DNA of 64,000 nucleotides from Pseudomonas sp. SCA2728.1_7 (GTDB taxonomy: Bacteria; Pseudomonadota; Gammaproteobacteria; Pseudomonadales; Pseudomonadaceae), in the NCBI RefSeq assembly GCF_018138145.1, contig NZ_CP073104.1, positions 2,480,001 to 2,544,000 of the forward strand, read 5' to 3'. The stretch's first letter is position 1, and each line of letters begins with the position of its first letter. Positions 17,501 to 25,872 of the stretch are shown here, piece after piece. The notes under the pieces were generated by a model. It was not told the DNA's origin. It saw nothing but the letters and a program-made list of their open reading frames with translations, and ran no database searches. The position numbers were made by a program, and so were the translations under genes.

Positions 17501-18508
17501 CGGCGACAAGCGCGCGTACAGCGGCAGGATTTCAGTGTGTTTGATTTGGGCTTTGCGCAGCATGTCGGCGGCGTCACGAATCTCACGCTCGCCTGGCAAA
17601 AACACCAGCACATCACCGGGGCTGCGACGCTCGCTGCGTTCGTAAGCGGCAATTTCATCGAGAGTAGCGAGGATCGCCTGATCGACGGTCAGGTCATCCT
17701 CGACGCGGTTGCCCTCTTCGTCCTGCTCGAGCGTCAACGGGCGATACCAGGTGTCCACCGGGAAGGTGCGACCGGACACCTCGACAATCGGCGCATCATC
17801 GAAATGCTTGGAGAAGCGCTCCAGATCGATGGTCGCCGAGGTGATGATGACTTTCAGATCCGGGCGACGCGGCAGCAGGGTTTTCAGGTAACCGAGAAGG
17901 AAGTCGATGTTGAGGCTGCGCTCGTGGGCTTCGTCGACGATGATCGTGTCGTAGCGTTCGAGGTAGCGATCATTCTGGGTTTCCGCCAACAGAATACCGT
18001 CGGTCATCAGCTTGATCAGGGTGTTGGAATCGCTCTGATCCTCGAAACGCACCTGATAGCCGACCAGCGAACCGAGCGGCGTGCCGAGTTCTTCGGCGAC
18101 GCGGCTGGCGACGCTGCGAGCAGCGATTCGGCGCGGTTGCGTATGGCCGATCAGACCGTGCTGGCCGCGACCGATTTCCAGACAGATCTTCGGTAACTGG
18201 GTGGTTTTGCCCGAGCCGGTTTCGCCGGCGATGATCAGCACCTGGTGTTTTTCCAGCGCCTTTTTGATCTCGTCGCGTTTGGCGGCGATCGGCAAACTGT
18301 CGTCGTAACGAATCACCGGCAGGCTGGCACGGCGCGCCAGCACCTGATCGCAGGACGCCTGCATGCGCGTCACCCATTGGGCCAGTTTGGCCTCGTCGGG
18401 TTTCTTGCGCAGCTCAAGCAACTGCCGCCGCAGCCGGTGACGGTCGGCGAGCATGGCGTGATCGAGGTTTTTCAGCAGTTTGTCGATGGAGGGCGATTCG
18501 TCGGTCAT
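14597..18508 (-). CDS. hrpA: ATP-dependent RNA helicase HrpA
   Basis: A 1303-residue DEAH-box RNA helicase. The motor has Walker A GETGSGKT (residues 95-102), DEAH (192-195), SAT and the QRKGRCGR motif. It is followed by the HA2 and OB-fold regions and the long C-terminal HrpA domain (DUF3418-like). The length matches E. coli HrpA (1300). Roles in mRNA processing and ribosome rescue are described for the family. The ATG at 18508 has a weak ribosome binding site. Upstream lies the tandem repeat region rather than a tight operon. A 1051-residue open frame on the other strand is a shadow of this gene. Confidence 0.97.
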   Translation of the reverse strand: MTDESPSIDKLLKNLDHAMLADRHRLRRQLLELRKKPDEAKLAQWVTRMQASCDQVLARRASLPVIRYDDSLPIAAKRDEIKKALEKHQVLIIAGETGSGKTTQLPKICLEIGRGQHGLIGHTQPRRIAARSVASRVAEELGTPLGSLVGYQVRFEDQSDSNTLIKLMTDGILLAETQNDRYLERYDTIIVDEAHERSLNIDFLLGYLKTLLPRRPDLKVIITSATIDLERFSKHFDDAPIVEVSGRTFPVDTWYRPLTLEQDEEGNRVEDDLTVDQAILATLDEIAAYERSERRSPGDVLVFLPGEREIRDAADMLRKAQIKHTEILPLYARLSPAEQQRIFQSHPGRRVVLATNVAETSLTVPGIRYVIDSGTARISRYSYRAKVQRLPIEAISQASANQRKGRCGRVEPGICIRLYSEEDFNGRPEFTDPEILRTNLAAVILQMLHLRLGEITAFPFIEPPDGKAISDGFNLLQELSAVDRNSQLTPLGRQLARLPVDPRMGRMLLEAAKLGSLQEVLIVASAMSIQDPRERPPERQQAADQAHAQWKDVDSDFAGLVNLWRGFEEQRQALTASPLRNWCRKNFLNYLRLREWRDSHRQLSLICRDMQLSLNKEPADYPKLHKAVLVGLLSQIGQKTEDGDYLGARQRRFWIHPSSGIGKKRPQWLMTAELVETTKLYARMVAKIDADWIEPLAGHLIKKNHFEPHWEKKRGQVVAFEQITLFGLIVVGRRPVHYGPVDPVVSRELFIREGLVRGEIQSRAKCLTANQQLLEQLDELEAKARRRDILADEETLYAFYDARLPAEIHQTATFDSWYRINSQKNPQLLIMREEDVLAREASEVTARDYPDTLHIGDLELALTYHFEPNHPRDGVTLRVPAPLLPMLPPERLEWLVPGLIEAKCIALVRNLPKALRKNFVPVPDFIKAALQRMTFAEGSLPQALGRELLRMTGARVSDEAWAEAELGVEGHLRMNLEIVDGQGKFLGEGRDLAELTARFAEASQAALAVPQSAKSQQPVEAKVFAPVAEKTQQKIAGLSMTVYPALVEEGGTVKEGRFSTPAEAEFQHRRALQRLLMQQLAEPAKFLRSKLPGQTELGLLYRELGRVDALVEDILLASLDSCILEGEDPLPRDGAGLAALAERKRGNWTEHAERVARLTLEILKLWHGLQKRFKGKIDLAQAVALNDIKQQINNLVYPGFVRETPMQWLKELPRYLKAVEQRFEKLGAQVQKDRVWSGELAGLWAQYQTRAAKHAQEGKRDPQLELYRWWLEEYRVSLFAQQLGTKTPISDKRLNKQWTQVEP

Positions 18509-18594
18509 CGGGTAGGCAATTCGGTCGTCTATTTATGCAGGGGGCGGATTGTCGCAGATTTGGCGGATTTGTGGCGTGTCTGGGGGATTGCTGC

Positions 18595-18905
18595 CCTCAC
18601 CCTAGCCCTCTCCCGGTGGGAGAGGGGACCGATCGGGGGATGCTTCAAAGGTACATCGACCTGAACGTGCATCACCGAATCCATAATCGCCAAGCTCTTT
18701 CAGGTCGGCGTTTGACCCAAGACACCTCGGTCAGCCCCCTCTCCCTCCGGGAAAGGGGGCGGTTGGGTGATACTCCACAGATGCATCGACCTGAAAGAGC
18801 CTTGCCAAATCCATAATCGCCAAAATCTTTCAGGTCAATGTTTGGCGCAAGACACCTCGGTCGGCCCCCTCTCCCTCCGGGAGAGGGCTGGGGTGAGGGT
18901 GTTTT
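18595..18905. repeat. 130-bp tandem repeat with hairpins between aceK and hrpA
   Basis: Two units begin at 18651 and 18781, exactly 130 bp apart, and align without gaps over about 110 bp. Each contains ACATCGACCTGAA- or GCATCGACCTGAA-like starts, CCATAATCGCCAA, CTTTCAGGTC, GACACCTCGGTC and CCCCCTCTCCCTCCGGGA. Inside a unit, CCTGAAAGA and TCTTTCAGG can pair (clearest in unit 2), and CCCTCTCCC pairs with GGGAGAGGG. A partial third copy of the CCTCTCCC hairpin lies at 18595-18640. The last unit ends in a T run (18901-18909). This accounts for the 407-bp gap 18509-18915. Confidence 0.9.
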
Positions 18906-18915
18906 TTTTAAAGAG

Positions 18916-20637
18916 CTACTCGTTGTCGAGGCCTTTACGCCGATACGGGAAAACATCAATGACCTTCCCCGCCCGAATCGCCTCCTGCAAACTCTTCCAG
19001 TAATCGGCGTTATACAACTCGCCATGCAGCTGATCGAACAACTTTCGCTGCCCCGAATCGGCAAACAGGAACGGCGGAAACTCCTCGGGAAACACATCCA
19101 GCGGCCCGATCGAATACCACGGTTCGGAGGCCATTTCGTCCTCCGGCGTGCGCGGCGCGGGAATGTGACGGAAGTTGGCCTCGGTCAGGAAGCAGATTTC
19201 GTCGTAGTCATAAAACACCACCCGCCCGTGCCGGGTGACGCCGAAGTTTTTCAGCAGCATGTCACCGGGAAAGATGTTCGCCGCCGCCAATTGCTTGATC
19301 GCCAGGCCGTAATCCTCCAGCGCCTCACGTACCTGCGCATCGTTGGCGTTTTCCAGATACAGATTGAGCGGGGTCATCCGCCGTTCGGTCCAGCAGTGCC
19401 GGATCAACACGGTGTCGCCCTCGACTGAAACCGTCGATGGCGCGACTTCCAGCAATTCCTCAAGGCACGCCGGATCGAATTTGCTCAGCGGAAAACGGAA
19501 GTCGGCGAACTCCTGGGTATCGGCCATACGCCCTACCCGGTCGACGCTTTTCACCAATCGATACTTCTCGATCACCGTGGCACGGTCGACGTTTTTCGAA
19601 GGCGAGAAACGGTCCTTGATGATTTTGAACACGGTGTTGAAACCCGGCAGGGTAAACACGCTCATGACCATGCCGCGTACACCAGGGGCCATGATGAACT
19701 GGTCGTCGGTGTTGGCCAGATGATTGATCAGCGCTCGGTAGAACTCGGATTTGCCGTGCTTGTAGAAGCCGATCGAGGTGTACAGCTCGGCGATGTGTTT
19801 GCCCGGCAGGATGCGTCGCAGGAAACCGATGAATTCCGCCGGTACCGGCACATCGACCATGAAGTACGAACGGGTGAACGAGAAGATGATCGACACATCG
19901 GCTTCGTCGGTGATCAGCGCATCGATCTGGATCCCGCGCCCTTCGCGGTGCAGCAGCGGGATCACCAGCGGCCATTGCTCGTCGCGGGTGTAAATGCGCC
20001 CGACCAGGTACGCGCCCTTGTTGCGGTACAGCACCGAGGAAAACAGCTCGACACTGAGCTCAGGATCTTTGCACACCCAGTCCGGCAGGTTCTCGCGCAG
20101 CTGCGCTTCGAGGCGAAGCAAGTCGCCGGGCAGATCGGCGTAATCCTCGCTGAAACGGTAGTCGGCAAAAATGCTCGCGAGCATCCCCGACAATTGCCCT
20201 TGCGGTTTGTAGGTACGGGTTTGCGCGGCGCGGGCGCGGCGCAGGCTCGGGCGCGTGGTGTGGATGAACATGCAGCCGTCACTGATCAGGTCATGGCTGA
20301 ACAGCCCGCAGAAAATCGAGTTGTACCAGGTCTCGGACAGCTCATCGTCGAAGCGCAGGTCGATGACGCTGATGTAGGCACTTTTCACCAGCGGCCAGCA
20401 GCTGACATTCATCAGCGTTTCGTCGTCGAAGTATTCGCGCAGACGGGCGATGGTTTCGCCGACCTTGTCTTCGTAGAGGTTGATCCGCGCTGCCGACGCG
20501 GTTTGCGTCTCCTGCCAGCGCGCCTGCTCGAAACGCTCCCGGGCGCCGTCGGTGATGCGCCGGAAATGCTCGCGGTAATCGTCAAAGCCATCGAGGATCA
20601 TGCGGGCGATGTCGGTGGCTGGCCATTGCTGCGGCAT
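18916..20637 (-). CDS. aceK: Isocitrate dehydrogenase kinase/phosphatase
   Basis: A 573-residue bifunctional enzyme that phosphorylates and reactivates isocitrate dehydrogenase, switching carbon between the TCA cycle and the glyoxylate bypass. The ATP loop APGVRGM lies at 317-323. The catalytic aspartates are Asp459 ([11 protein letters not shown]), Asp477 and Asp479 (FYDYDE). The length equals E. coli AceK (578). Unlike in E. coli it is not next to aceA or aceB. The ATG at 20637 follows GAGGT. Downstream is the repeat region before hrpA. Confidence 0.97.
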   Translation of the reverse strand: MPQQWPATDIARMILDGFDDYREHFRRITDGARERFEQARWQETQTASAARINLYEDKVGETIARLREYFDDETLMNVSCWPLVKSAYISVIDLRFDDELSETWYNSIFCGLFSHDLISDGCMFIHTTRPSLRRARAAQTRTYKPQGQLSGMLASIFADYRFSEDYADLPGDLLRLEAQLRENLPDWVCKDPELSVELFSSVLYRNKGAYLVGRIYTRDEQWPLVIPLLHREGRGIQIDALITDEADVSIIFSFTRSYFMVDVPVPAEFIGFLRRILPGKHIAELYTSIGFYKHGKSEFYRALINHLANTDDQFIMAPGVRGMVMSVFTLPGFNTVFKIIKDRFSPSKNVDRATVIEKYRLVKSVDRVGRMADTQEFADFRFPLSKFDPACLEELLEVAPSTVSVEGDTVLIRHCWTERRMTPLNLYLENANDAQVREALEDYGLAIKQLAAANIFPGDMLLKNFGVTRHGRVVFYDYDEICFLTEANFRHIPAPRTPEDEMASEPWYSIGPLDVFPEEFPPFLFADSGQRKLFDQLHGELYNADYWKSLQEAIRAGKVIDVFPYRRKGLDNE

Positions 20638-20772
20638 AGATAAGACCTCGGCGTGCGTTTGGAAATCTGTGCCTGAGCTTAGCTACGGATGCGCGCACAG
20701 GTGAAGTGCAATTTCTGCCAAATCTGCGCCGGGGTTGTACGCCAACAGCGTTTTAGCAAAGTTTTTTTAATC

Positions 20773-20784
20773 GACCGTTCGGTC
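20773..20784. promoter_or_regulatory. Short palindrome GACCGTTCGGTC
   Basis: GACCG and CGGTC flank TT inside the 397-bp gap between divergent aceK and the chemoreceptor gene, next to an A/T-rich stretch (TTTTTTTAAT). Such GACCG..CGGTC boxes resemble operators of TetR-family repressors. No TetR gene is present here. Nothing else in the gap is recognised; an open frame at 20783-21016 looks like noise. Confidence 0.3.
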
Positions 20785-21034
20785 AGTTAAGCGCCTGAGC
20801 GGTGCTGCCTCTCATCCTGCGCCAGCCCGCGAATTCTCTGGGCTTCGGATCCAATACAAAGCAGATGCTTCTAGGCCGTGGCTTTGCTGCATATTCACGC
20901 ACCCTCAGCGACGACGCCAGATTGGTCTTACCAAAATAGTGGCACTTTGATATACAGCCCGCCATTACCCGCCTCATAACAAGATCCTCGCTGACGAGGA
21001 CGACCTCCCCCCTCAAAGATCAAGGAGCACACTG

Positions 21035-22660
21035 ATGTCTATCCGGAATCTGCGCATAGGTTTGCGCGCCAGTTTGAGCTTTGCCGTTTTGGCCAGTCTG
21101 CTGGTGGTGGTCGGCCTGTTCGGTCTGGGCCAGATGAAAACCCTGCGCGAAAGTGCAGCGGTGATCGAAGAATCGTGGATGCCGAGTATCGAGAGCATTC
21201 ATGACGCGGCGGCGAATATCGCCAGCATCCGCCTCGAATCCTTGCGTCTGATCGCCGTCACCCAACCCGCGGTGCGCGACCGAAGCAAAAGCATCCTCAA
21301 GGCGCAACGCGAGGAGTTGCTCAAGCGCCTCAACGACCACAAAGCCTTGATCGCCAGTGATCAGGAACAGGCGATGCTCGACGGCTTGAACGCGGCCGTC
21401 GGCAAATACCTGAGCATTCTCGATCAGATTGTCAGCCAGATTGACGCGGGGCAGAACGAGCAGGCTGCCACGCGTTTGAGCAACGAACTGGCACCGCAGG
21501 GCACTGTGCTCGACAAGACGCTGGAGCAGATGATCAGCCTCAATCAACAAGGTGCAGACGACGCCGCCGATGCCGCCGCAGCCATGTATGAACGGGCATT
21601 GTGGATCGTCGCGTCGATCATCGTGGTCGCCCTGATTGCCACCTTGCTATTGGCCTGGCTGCTGACCCGCAGCATCACCACCCCGATCAATCAGGCACTG
21701 GATGTCGCGCGGCGCATTGCTGCCGGCAATCTCAGTGGCGAAATTATCAGTAGCGGTAAAGATGAAGCCGCGCAGTTGCTCGAAGCCCTCGCCGAGATGC
21801 AAGGCAATCTGCGCTCGACCATCCGCGGTATCAGCGAATCAGCGCAGCAATTGGCTTCCGCTGCCGAGGAAATGAGTTCGGTGATGGAGCAAAGCACCCG
21901 CGGTCTGCAACAGCAGAACGACCAGATCGAACAAGCTGCCACCGCGGTCACCGAGATGAGCACGGCGGTGGACGAAGTCGCTGCCAACGCCGTGTCCAGC
22001 GCCGAGGCGTCTGCCGCATCCAACGAGGACAGCAAGCACGGCCACGTGCAGGTCAGCGAAACGATCAGCTCGATTCAGGAGCTGGTCGATGCGGTACTCG
22101 GTGCTTCCGCACAAGCCGAGGGCCTGGCCACGCAGGCACAGGACATCAGCAAAGTGCTGGAGGTGATTCGCGGGATTGCCGGGCAGACCAATCTGTTGGC
22201 GCTCAATGCGGCGATCGAAGCGGCGCGCGCCGGTGAAGCCGGGCGCGGTTTTGCCGTGGTCGCCGATGAAGTGCGTTCGCTGGCGCAACGCACGCAGAAT
22301 TCCACCGAAGAAATCGAGCTGATGATCAGCAGCATCCAGCAAGGCACCGGGGCAACCGTTGGCGCGTTGCAGAGCAGTGCCGAGCAGGCGGGTCAGACGT
22401 TGCGCCGCGCCAACAGTGCCGGTCAGGCACTGGAAAAAATCACCGCGTCGATCTCGCAGATCAACCAACGCAACCTGGTGATCGCCAGCGCGGCCGAGCA
22501 GCAGGCACTGGTGGCGCGTGAGGTCGATCAGAATCTGGTGACCATCCGTGACCTCTCGACCCAAACCGCCGCTGGCGCCACTCAGACCTCAGCTGCAAGC
22601 CAGGAACTGTCGCGTCTGGCGGTCGATCTCAACGGTCTGGTGACACGCTTTGTGATCTGA
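21035..22660 (+). CDS. Methyl-accepting chemotaxis protein
   Basis: A 541-residue chemoreceptor. TM1 covers about residues 13-33, then a periplasmic four-helix-bundle domain of about 155 residues (4HB_MCP type), TM2 at 188-211, HAMP to about 265 and the signalling coiled coil to the end. The CheA/CheW hairpin [20 protein letters not shown] starts at residue 380. No C-terminal CheR-binding pentapeptide is visible. AAGGAG lies seven bases before the ATG. The ligand is unknown. It is encoded alone. Confidence 0.95.
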   Translation: MSIRNLRIGLRASLSFAVLASLLVVVGLFGLGQMKTLRESAAVIEESWMPSIESIHDAAANIASIRLESLRLIAVTQPAVRDRSKSILKAQREELLKRLNDHKALIASDQEQAMLDGLNAAVGKYLSILDQIVSQIDAGQNEQAATRLSNELAPQGTVLDKTLEQMISLNQQGADDAADAAAAMYERALWIVASIIVVALIATLLLAWLLTRSITTPINQALDVARRIAAGNLSGEIISSGKDEAAQLLEALAEMQGNLRSTIRGISESAQQLASAAEEMSSVMEQSTRGLQQQNDQIEQAATAVTEMSTAVDEVAANAVSSAEASAASNEDSKHGHVQVSETISSIQELVDAVLGASAQAEGLATQAQDISKVLEVIRGIAGQTNLLALNAAIEAARAGEAGRGFAVVADEVRSLAQRTQNSTEEIELMISSIQQGTGATVGALQSSAEQAGQTLRRANSAGQALEKITASISQINQRNLVIASAAEQQALVAREVDQNLVTIRDLSTQTAAGATQTSAASQELSRLAVDLNGLVTRFVI

Positions 22661-22745
22661 CCGATAAGTTGCATGCCCGAATAGCGGTTGCCTTCGTCAG
22701 GGCGCTCGGCAACACTCTCGTCCCGATCAAGGAAGGAGACCCGCC

Positions 22746-23654
22746 GTGAGCCCTGTCGATATTTTCCGTATGTTGTCGCTGGCAGCCATCTGGGGCGCGA
22801 GCTTTCTTTTCATGCGCATTATTGCGCCGGTGATTGGCACGATTCCGACCGGGTTCTTTCGCGTATCGATTGCGGCCGTTGGCCTGCTGGTGATCCTCGG
22901 GCTGATGCGCGTGCGCTGGGATTTCAAAGGCAAACTGAAAACCGTGATGCTGCTGGGCGTGATCAACTCAGGGATTCCGGCGACGCTGTATTCGGTTGCT
23001 GCCCAGGTTTTGCCGGCCGGTTATTCGGCGATTTTCAACGCCACCACGCCGCTGATGGGCGTGCTGATTGGCGGATTGTTCTTCAGTGAAAAACTCACCG
23101 CAGCCAAACTCGGCGGGGTGTTCCTCGGCCTGTTCGGTGTTGGCGTGCTGACCCGCGCCGGTCCCGTGGCATTTGACATGCAGCTGTTGATGGGCGCCCT
23201 CGCCTGCTTGCTGGCGACCACTTGTTATGGTTTTGCCGGTTTCCTCGCGCGTCGCTGGCTGGATCAGGCCGGTGGACTGGACAGCCGATTGTCGGCGCTG
23301 GGCAGCATGCTCGGTGCGACGTTGTTCCTGTTGCCGTTGTTCGGCTACAGCGTGATCACGTCACCGCCGGTCAGTTGGGGCGGCTGGAATGTCTGGTTGT
23401 CGCTGTTGGGCCTGGGTCTGGGCTGCACGGCGTTTGCCTACATCATTTACTTCCGCCTGCTCAGCTCGATCGGCCCGGTGAAATCGATGACGGTGACCTT
23501 CATGATTCCGCCGTTCGGGGTGTTGTGGGGGGCTTTGCTGCTGGATGAGCCGTTGTCGATGGCGCACATTTATGGCGGGGTGTTGATTGCTGCGGCGTTG
23601 TGGTTGGTGTTGAAGCCGGCGGTAGTGAAACCTTCGCAGGTAACAGCCCGCTAG
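22746..23654 (+). CDS. EamA/DMT-family transporter
   Basis: A 302-residue inner-membrane protein with about ten helices in two EamA repeats (residues 5-135 and 150-295). The N-terminal AAIWGASFLFMRIIAP and the second-repeat GPVKSMTVTFMIPPFGVLWGALLLDEP are family hallmarks. Translation starts at GTG 22746 after AAGGAAGGAG; no ATG fits. It is likely a metabolite exporter; the substrate is not visible. A REP doublet separates it from a second, convergent EamA gene. Confidence 0.88.
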   Translation: MSPVDIFRMLSLAAIWGASFLFMRIIAPVIGTIPTGFFRVSIAAVGLLVILGLMRVRWDFKGKLKTVMLLGVINSGIPATLYSVAAQVLPAGYSAIFNATTPLMGVLIGGLFFSEKLTAAKLGGVFLGLFGVGVLTRAGPVAFDMQLLMGALACLLATTCYGFAGFLARRWLDQAGGLDSRLSALGSMLGATLFLLPLFGYSVITSPPVSWGGWNVWLSLLGLGLGCTAFAYIIYFRLLSSIGPVKSMTVTFMIPPFGVLWGALLLDEPLSMAHIYGGVLIAAALWLVLKPAVVKPSQVTAR

Positions 23655-23678
23655 ACTTCTGGCGCTGCTGAAATGGCT

Positions 23679-23743
23679 ATCGCGAGCAGGCTCACTCCTA
23701 CAATTGGAATGCGTTCCCCTGCAGGAGTGAGACTGCTCGCGAT
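23679..23743. repeat. Inside-out type A REP doublet, 65 bp
   Basis: Two 24-base REP arms are placed the other way round from the 91-bp elements: ATCGCGAGCAGGCTCACTCC first, then TGCAGGAGTGAGACTGCTCG. The 17-base centre (23703-23719) contains GGAATGCGTTCC. The element at 44804-44868 has the same order, the same 65-bp length and a centre that differs at two positions. It sits between convergent genes. Confidence 0.9.
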
Positions 23744-23775
23744 CGGCGGCCTAAAAGCCGCCACCTGACGATCTG

Positions 23776-24639
23776 TTACCCCCTTTCACGAAACACAAAT
23801 GCCAGGCCGACCACAATCAACAGCATCCCCAGCACACTCAACGCCGCCAGGCGATTGCCGAAAATCAGATAGTCCATCACCGCCGTCACCGCCGGCACCA
23901 GATAGAACAGACTGGTGACATTCACCAGATTGCCCCGCGCGATCAGTCGATACAGCAACAACGTCGCCAGCACCGAGACCACCAGCCCCATCCACAACAC
24001 CGGCACGATAAAACCTGTGCTGTGTTCAAAATGGAACGGCTGAAACGGCACGAAAATCCCGCACAACAACAGCCCGGCCAGATATTGCACCGGCAGTGTA
24101 CCGAGGGGATTGTCGGTGATGCGTTTCTGCATGATCGAGCCCAGCGTCATGCTCGCCAGCGCCAGCAGACCAAACAGCATCCCCGCCCATGACATCCCGG
24201 CCAGACCGATGCCCTGATAAACCACCATGATCAGACCAGCCAGCCCCAGCGCCAGCCCGAACATCCGGCTCGCGGAGCGCTGCCGCTCCATCAACACCAC
24301 GGTGAGAATCGGCTGCACGCCCATGATGGTCGCCATCACGCCCGGAGTGACTTTGGTGTTGAGCGCCAGTAGATAGAAAATCTGATAGGCCCCCAACAAC
24401 ACCACACCCGTGGCAATCGCAAACAGCATCGGTTTGCCGCCCTTGGGCAGCTTCAGCTTCAGCAACGGCGCCAGCAGCACGAGTCCGCAAAAGGCAATCG
24501 CGAAACGAATCAACAGAAAGGCAAACGGCGAAGCGTGGGCCAAACCCCATTTGGAGAAGATCGCACCGCTGCTCCACAGCAGAACGAACAGGCTCGTGGA
24601 CGTCGCCGCGAGCGCGGATTTTTTCGACAGGACAAACAT
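23776..24639 (-). CDS. EamA/DMT-family transporter
   Basis: A 287-residue ten-helix EamA protein, MFVLSKKSALAATSTSLFVLLWSS at the start and YLIFGNRLAALSVLGMLLIVVG near the end. AGGTGG lies five bases before the ATG at 24639. It converges on the other EamA gene across the REP doublet. The two are only distantly alike, so they are not a recent duplication. The substrate is unknown. Confidence 0.87.
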   Translation of the reverse strand: MFVLSKKSALAATSTSLFVLLWSSGAIFSKWGLAHASPFAFLLIRFAIAFCGLVLLAPLLKLKLPKGGKPMLFAIATGVVLLGAYQIFYLLALNTKVTPGVMATIMGVQPILTVVLMERQRSASRMFGLALGLAGLIMVVYQGIGLAGMSWAGMLFGLLALASMTLGSIMQKRITDNPLGTLPVQYLAGLLLCGIFVPFQPFHFEHSTGFIVPVLWMGLVVSVLATLLLYRLIARGNLVNVTSLFYLVPAVTAVMDYLIFGNRLAALSVLGMLLIVVGLAFVFRERG

Positions 24640-24735
24640 GAATACCACCTGTAGTCAGGCAAGAAGCCAACTCAGCCGAAGCTGAAATTCAGTAGGTTTT
24701 TCTGGCGGGCGGCAGGACTCAGCAGACAGCGCTGA

Positions 24736-24939
24736 TCAGCCCGAAACGCCAACGCCCGGCGGTGATACGACTGCGCACACCGGCGTGCTACTGACAGGTG
24801 GGGGGTAATGACTGATCTGCTTGGGCTGCTGATTCCCGCACGGCACGACGCCAGCGTTGACCGCTGAATCGACTACCGCGTTGATGAGGGATACAGGCAT
24901 TTGCGCAGATCTTTTTTGAGAGGGTGGAAGGTGAGGCAT
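24736..24939 (-). CDS. Possible small protein (67 residues)
   Basis: A short open frame within the 451-bp gap 24640-25090. The core reads MPVSLINAVVDSAVNAGVVP and then a proline/valine-rich tail with two cysteines. The ribosome binding site is weak and I do not know the family. It could equally be a chance frame. Otherwise the gap shows no terminator or repeat that I recognise. Confidence 0.2.
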   Translation of the reverse strand: MPHLPPSQKRSAQMPVSLINAVVDSAVNAGVVPCGNQQPKQISHYPPPVSSTPVCAVVSPPGVGVSG

Positions 24940-25071
24940 ACGACTCACGAGCGCCGACTATAACCAGCGTGGGACATGGATTGCAATGATTTGGACAAAG
25001 GGCCAGTAGCGACGGATGCATGAGAGCTGCATAGGCTGTTGAGCAACCGCAACACCTATCGATGGGGAGAC

Positions 25072-25155
25072 ATGGAATGCTCGAAATCATATGCCAAGGG
25101 AACGGAGTTATCTGCGCTATCAGTTGTATCGGTCAGAGGCGAGAAAGGCGACTAG
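25072..25155 (+). CDS. Possible 27-residue leader peptide
   Basis: ATG at 25072 has the best ribosome binding site of this region (GGGGAGA, a few bases upstream). The frame ends at TAG 25155. It overlaps the N-terminal codons of the 175-residue gene in another frame. It could be a coupled leader, the remnant of a frameshifted N terminus, or noise. Confidence 0.25.
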   Translation: MECSKSYAKGTELSALSVVSVRGEKGD

Positions 25156-25618
25156 TATCACCACCAAGAAAATGCTTTTTCATGAGGGAGCAGACTTTTC
25201 GAAAGTACGCTTCGAAGCCATCGATGCTCAGGCAATGAGTGCTTTTGAGCTTTGGGATAACCCGCATTTTTCCTGGGGAGATGTCGTCACTTGGAAGACC
25301 CGAGAACCCTTGTCTCTGGATGTCGCGATCTGGTTTGAACAAGAGCTCCGCGGGCTGTGTTTTGTCATTCCAAACAATAGCCGTCAGCGAATTCGAATCG
25401 TGCGGCTAGAGGGAAGGCCAGGGGAAGCGCATCCACTTAAAAACCGTATCGCGGCGTTGGCGATGCTGGCCATTGACGAATTTGCCCAAATTATTGGCAG
25501 CAGATTGATTGAAGTTCAGGAGCCCATGCAAGGAGCCATTCCGAAATATAGACAGCTCGGCTTCACATTTGATTTGGATGGCCGGCTTGTGCTCGCAGTG
25601 GAGGGTAAAGTATTGTGA
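25091..25618 (+). CDS. Unknown protein, possibly degenerate GNAT fold
   Basis: A 175-residue protein of no family I can name. The segment AIDEFAQIIGSRLIEVQEPMQG followed by AIPKYRQLGFTFD resembles the last helix and strand of GNAT acetyltransferases, but the acetyl-CoA loop (Q/RxxGxG/A) is not clear, so activity is doubtful. Base use is visibly richer in A and T than the neighbours, and codons such as AGA and ATA occur, which suggests horizontal gain. The listed ATG lacks a ribosome binding site; ATG 25172 (MLFHEGADF) is a plausible shorter start. It overlaps the next gene by four bases (GTGA). Confidence 0.6.
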   Translation: MPRERSYLRYQLYRSEARKATSITTKKMLFHEGADFSKVRFEAIDAQAMSAFELWDNPHFSWGDVVTWKTREPLSLDVAIWFEQELRGLCFVIPNNSRQRIRIVRLEGRPGEAHPLKNRIAALAMLAIDEFAQIIGSRLIEVQEPMQGAIPKYRQLGFTFDLDGRLVLAVEGKVL

Positions 25619-25815
25619 AAACTGTTCAATTAATGATCAGCGAGGGCAAAAAAATGCGTAAGGTTGTTAAACGAGCCCCCTCGAAAAAGGGATCACGCAA
25701 AGCCGATGAAAAGCTGGGGGATTTAGTGTTATCCACCAACCAGCAACGATTTCTGCAAGTTCTTGTCGATGGCATTGACGTAGATGAACCCAACGTTCTC
25801 GCTGGGCGGCGCTGA
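25615..25815 (+). CDS. Small basic protein, partner of the preceding gene
   Basis: A 66-residue protein. The first half is very basic (KKMRKVVKRAPSKKGSRK) and the second half acidic and neutral (LGDLVLSTNQQRFLQVLVDGIDVDEPNVL). GTG 25615 overlaps the previous stop; an inner ATG at 25654 with GAGGG in front gives a 53-residue form. The basic start could bind nucleic acid. The close coupling to the putative GNAT-like protein recalls toxin-antitoxin or enzyme-immunity pairs, but no family is recognised. A terminator follows at once. Confidence 0.55.
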   Translation: MKTVQLMISEGKKMRKVVKRAPSKKGSRKADEKLGDLVLSTNQQRFLQVLVDGIDVDEPNVLAGRR

Positions 25816-25824
25816 ATCGCAGGC

Positions 25825-25859
25825 AATAAAAAACCGCTCACAAGGAGCAGTTTTTTATT
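25825..25859. terminator. Bidirectional terminator
   Basis: AATAAAAAACCGCTC and GAGCAGTTTTTTATT pair with one mismatch around a short loop. The A run on the left and T run on the right serve both the small gene on the plus strand and lpxO on the minus strand. Confidence 0.85.
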
Positions 25860-25872
25860 ACAACATCCAGCC

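Noticed and set aside
20783..21016. 77-residue frame in the aceK / chemoreceptor gap
   Set aside because: It has no ribosome binding site and unusual composition, and it would place a gene across the likely promoter of the chemoreceptor gene.
24788..25090. 100-residue minus-strand frame before the AT-rich pair
   Set aside because: It is cysteine- and serine-rich noise with no ribosome binding site and overlaps the other possible small frame.
25091..25815. AT-rich pair considered as a prophage remnant
   Set aside because: No integrase, attachment-site repeat, tRNA or phage structural gene lies beside it.
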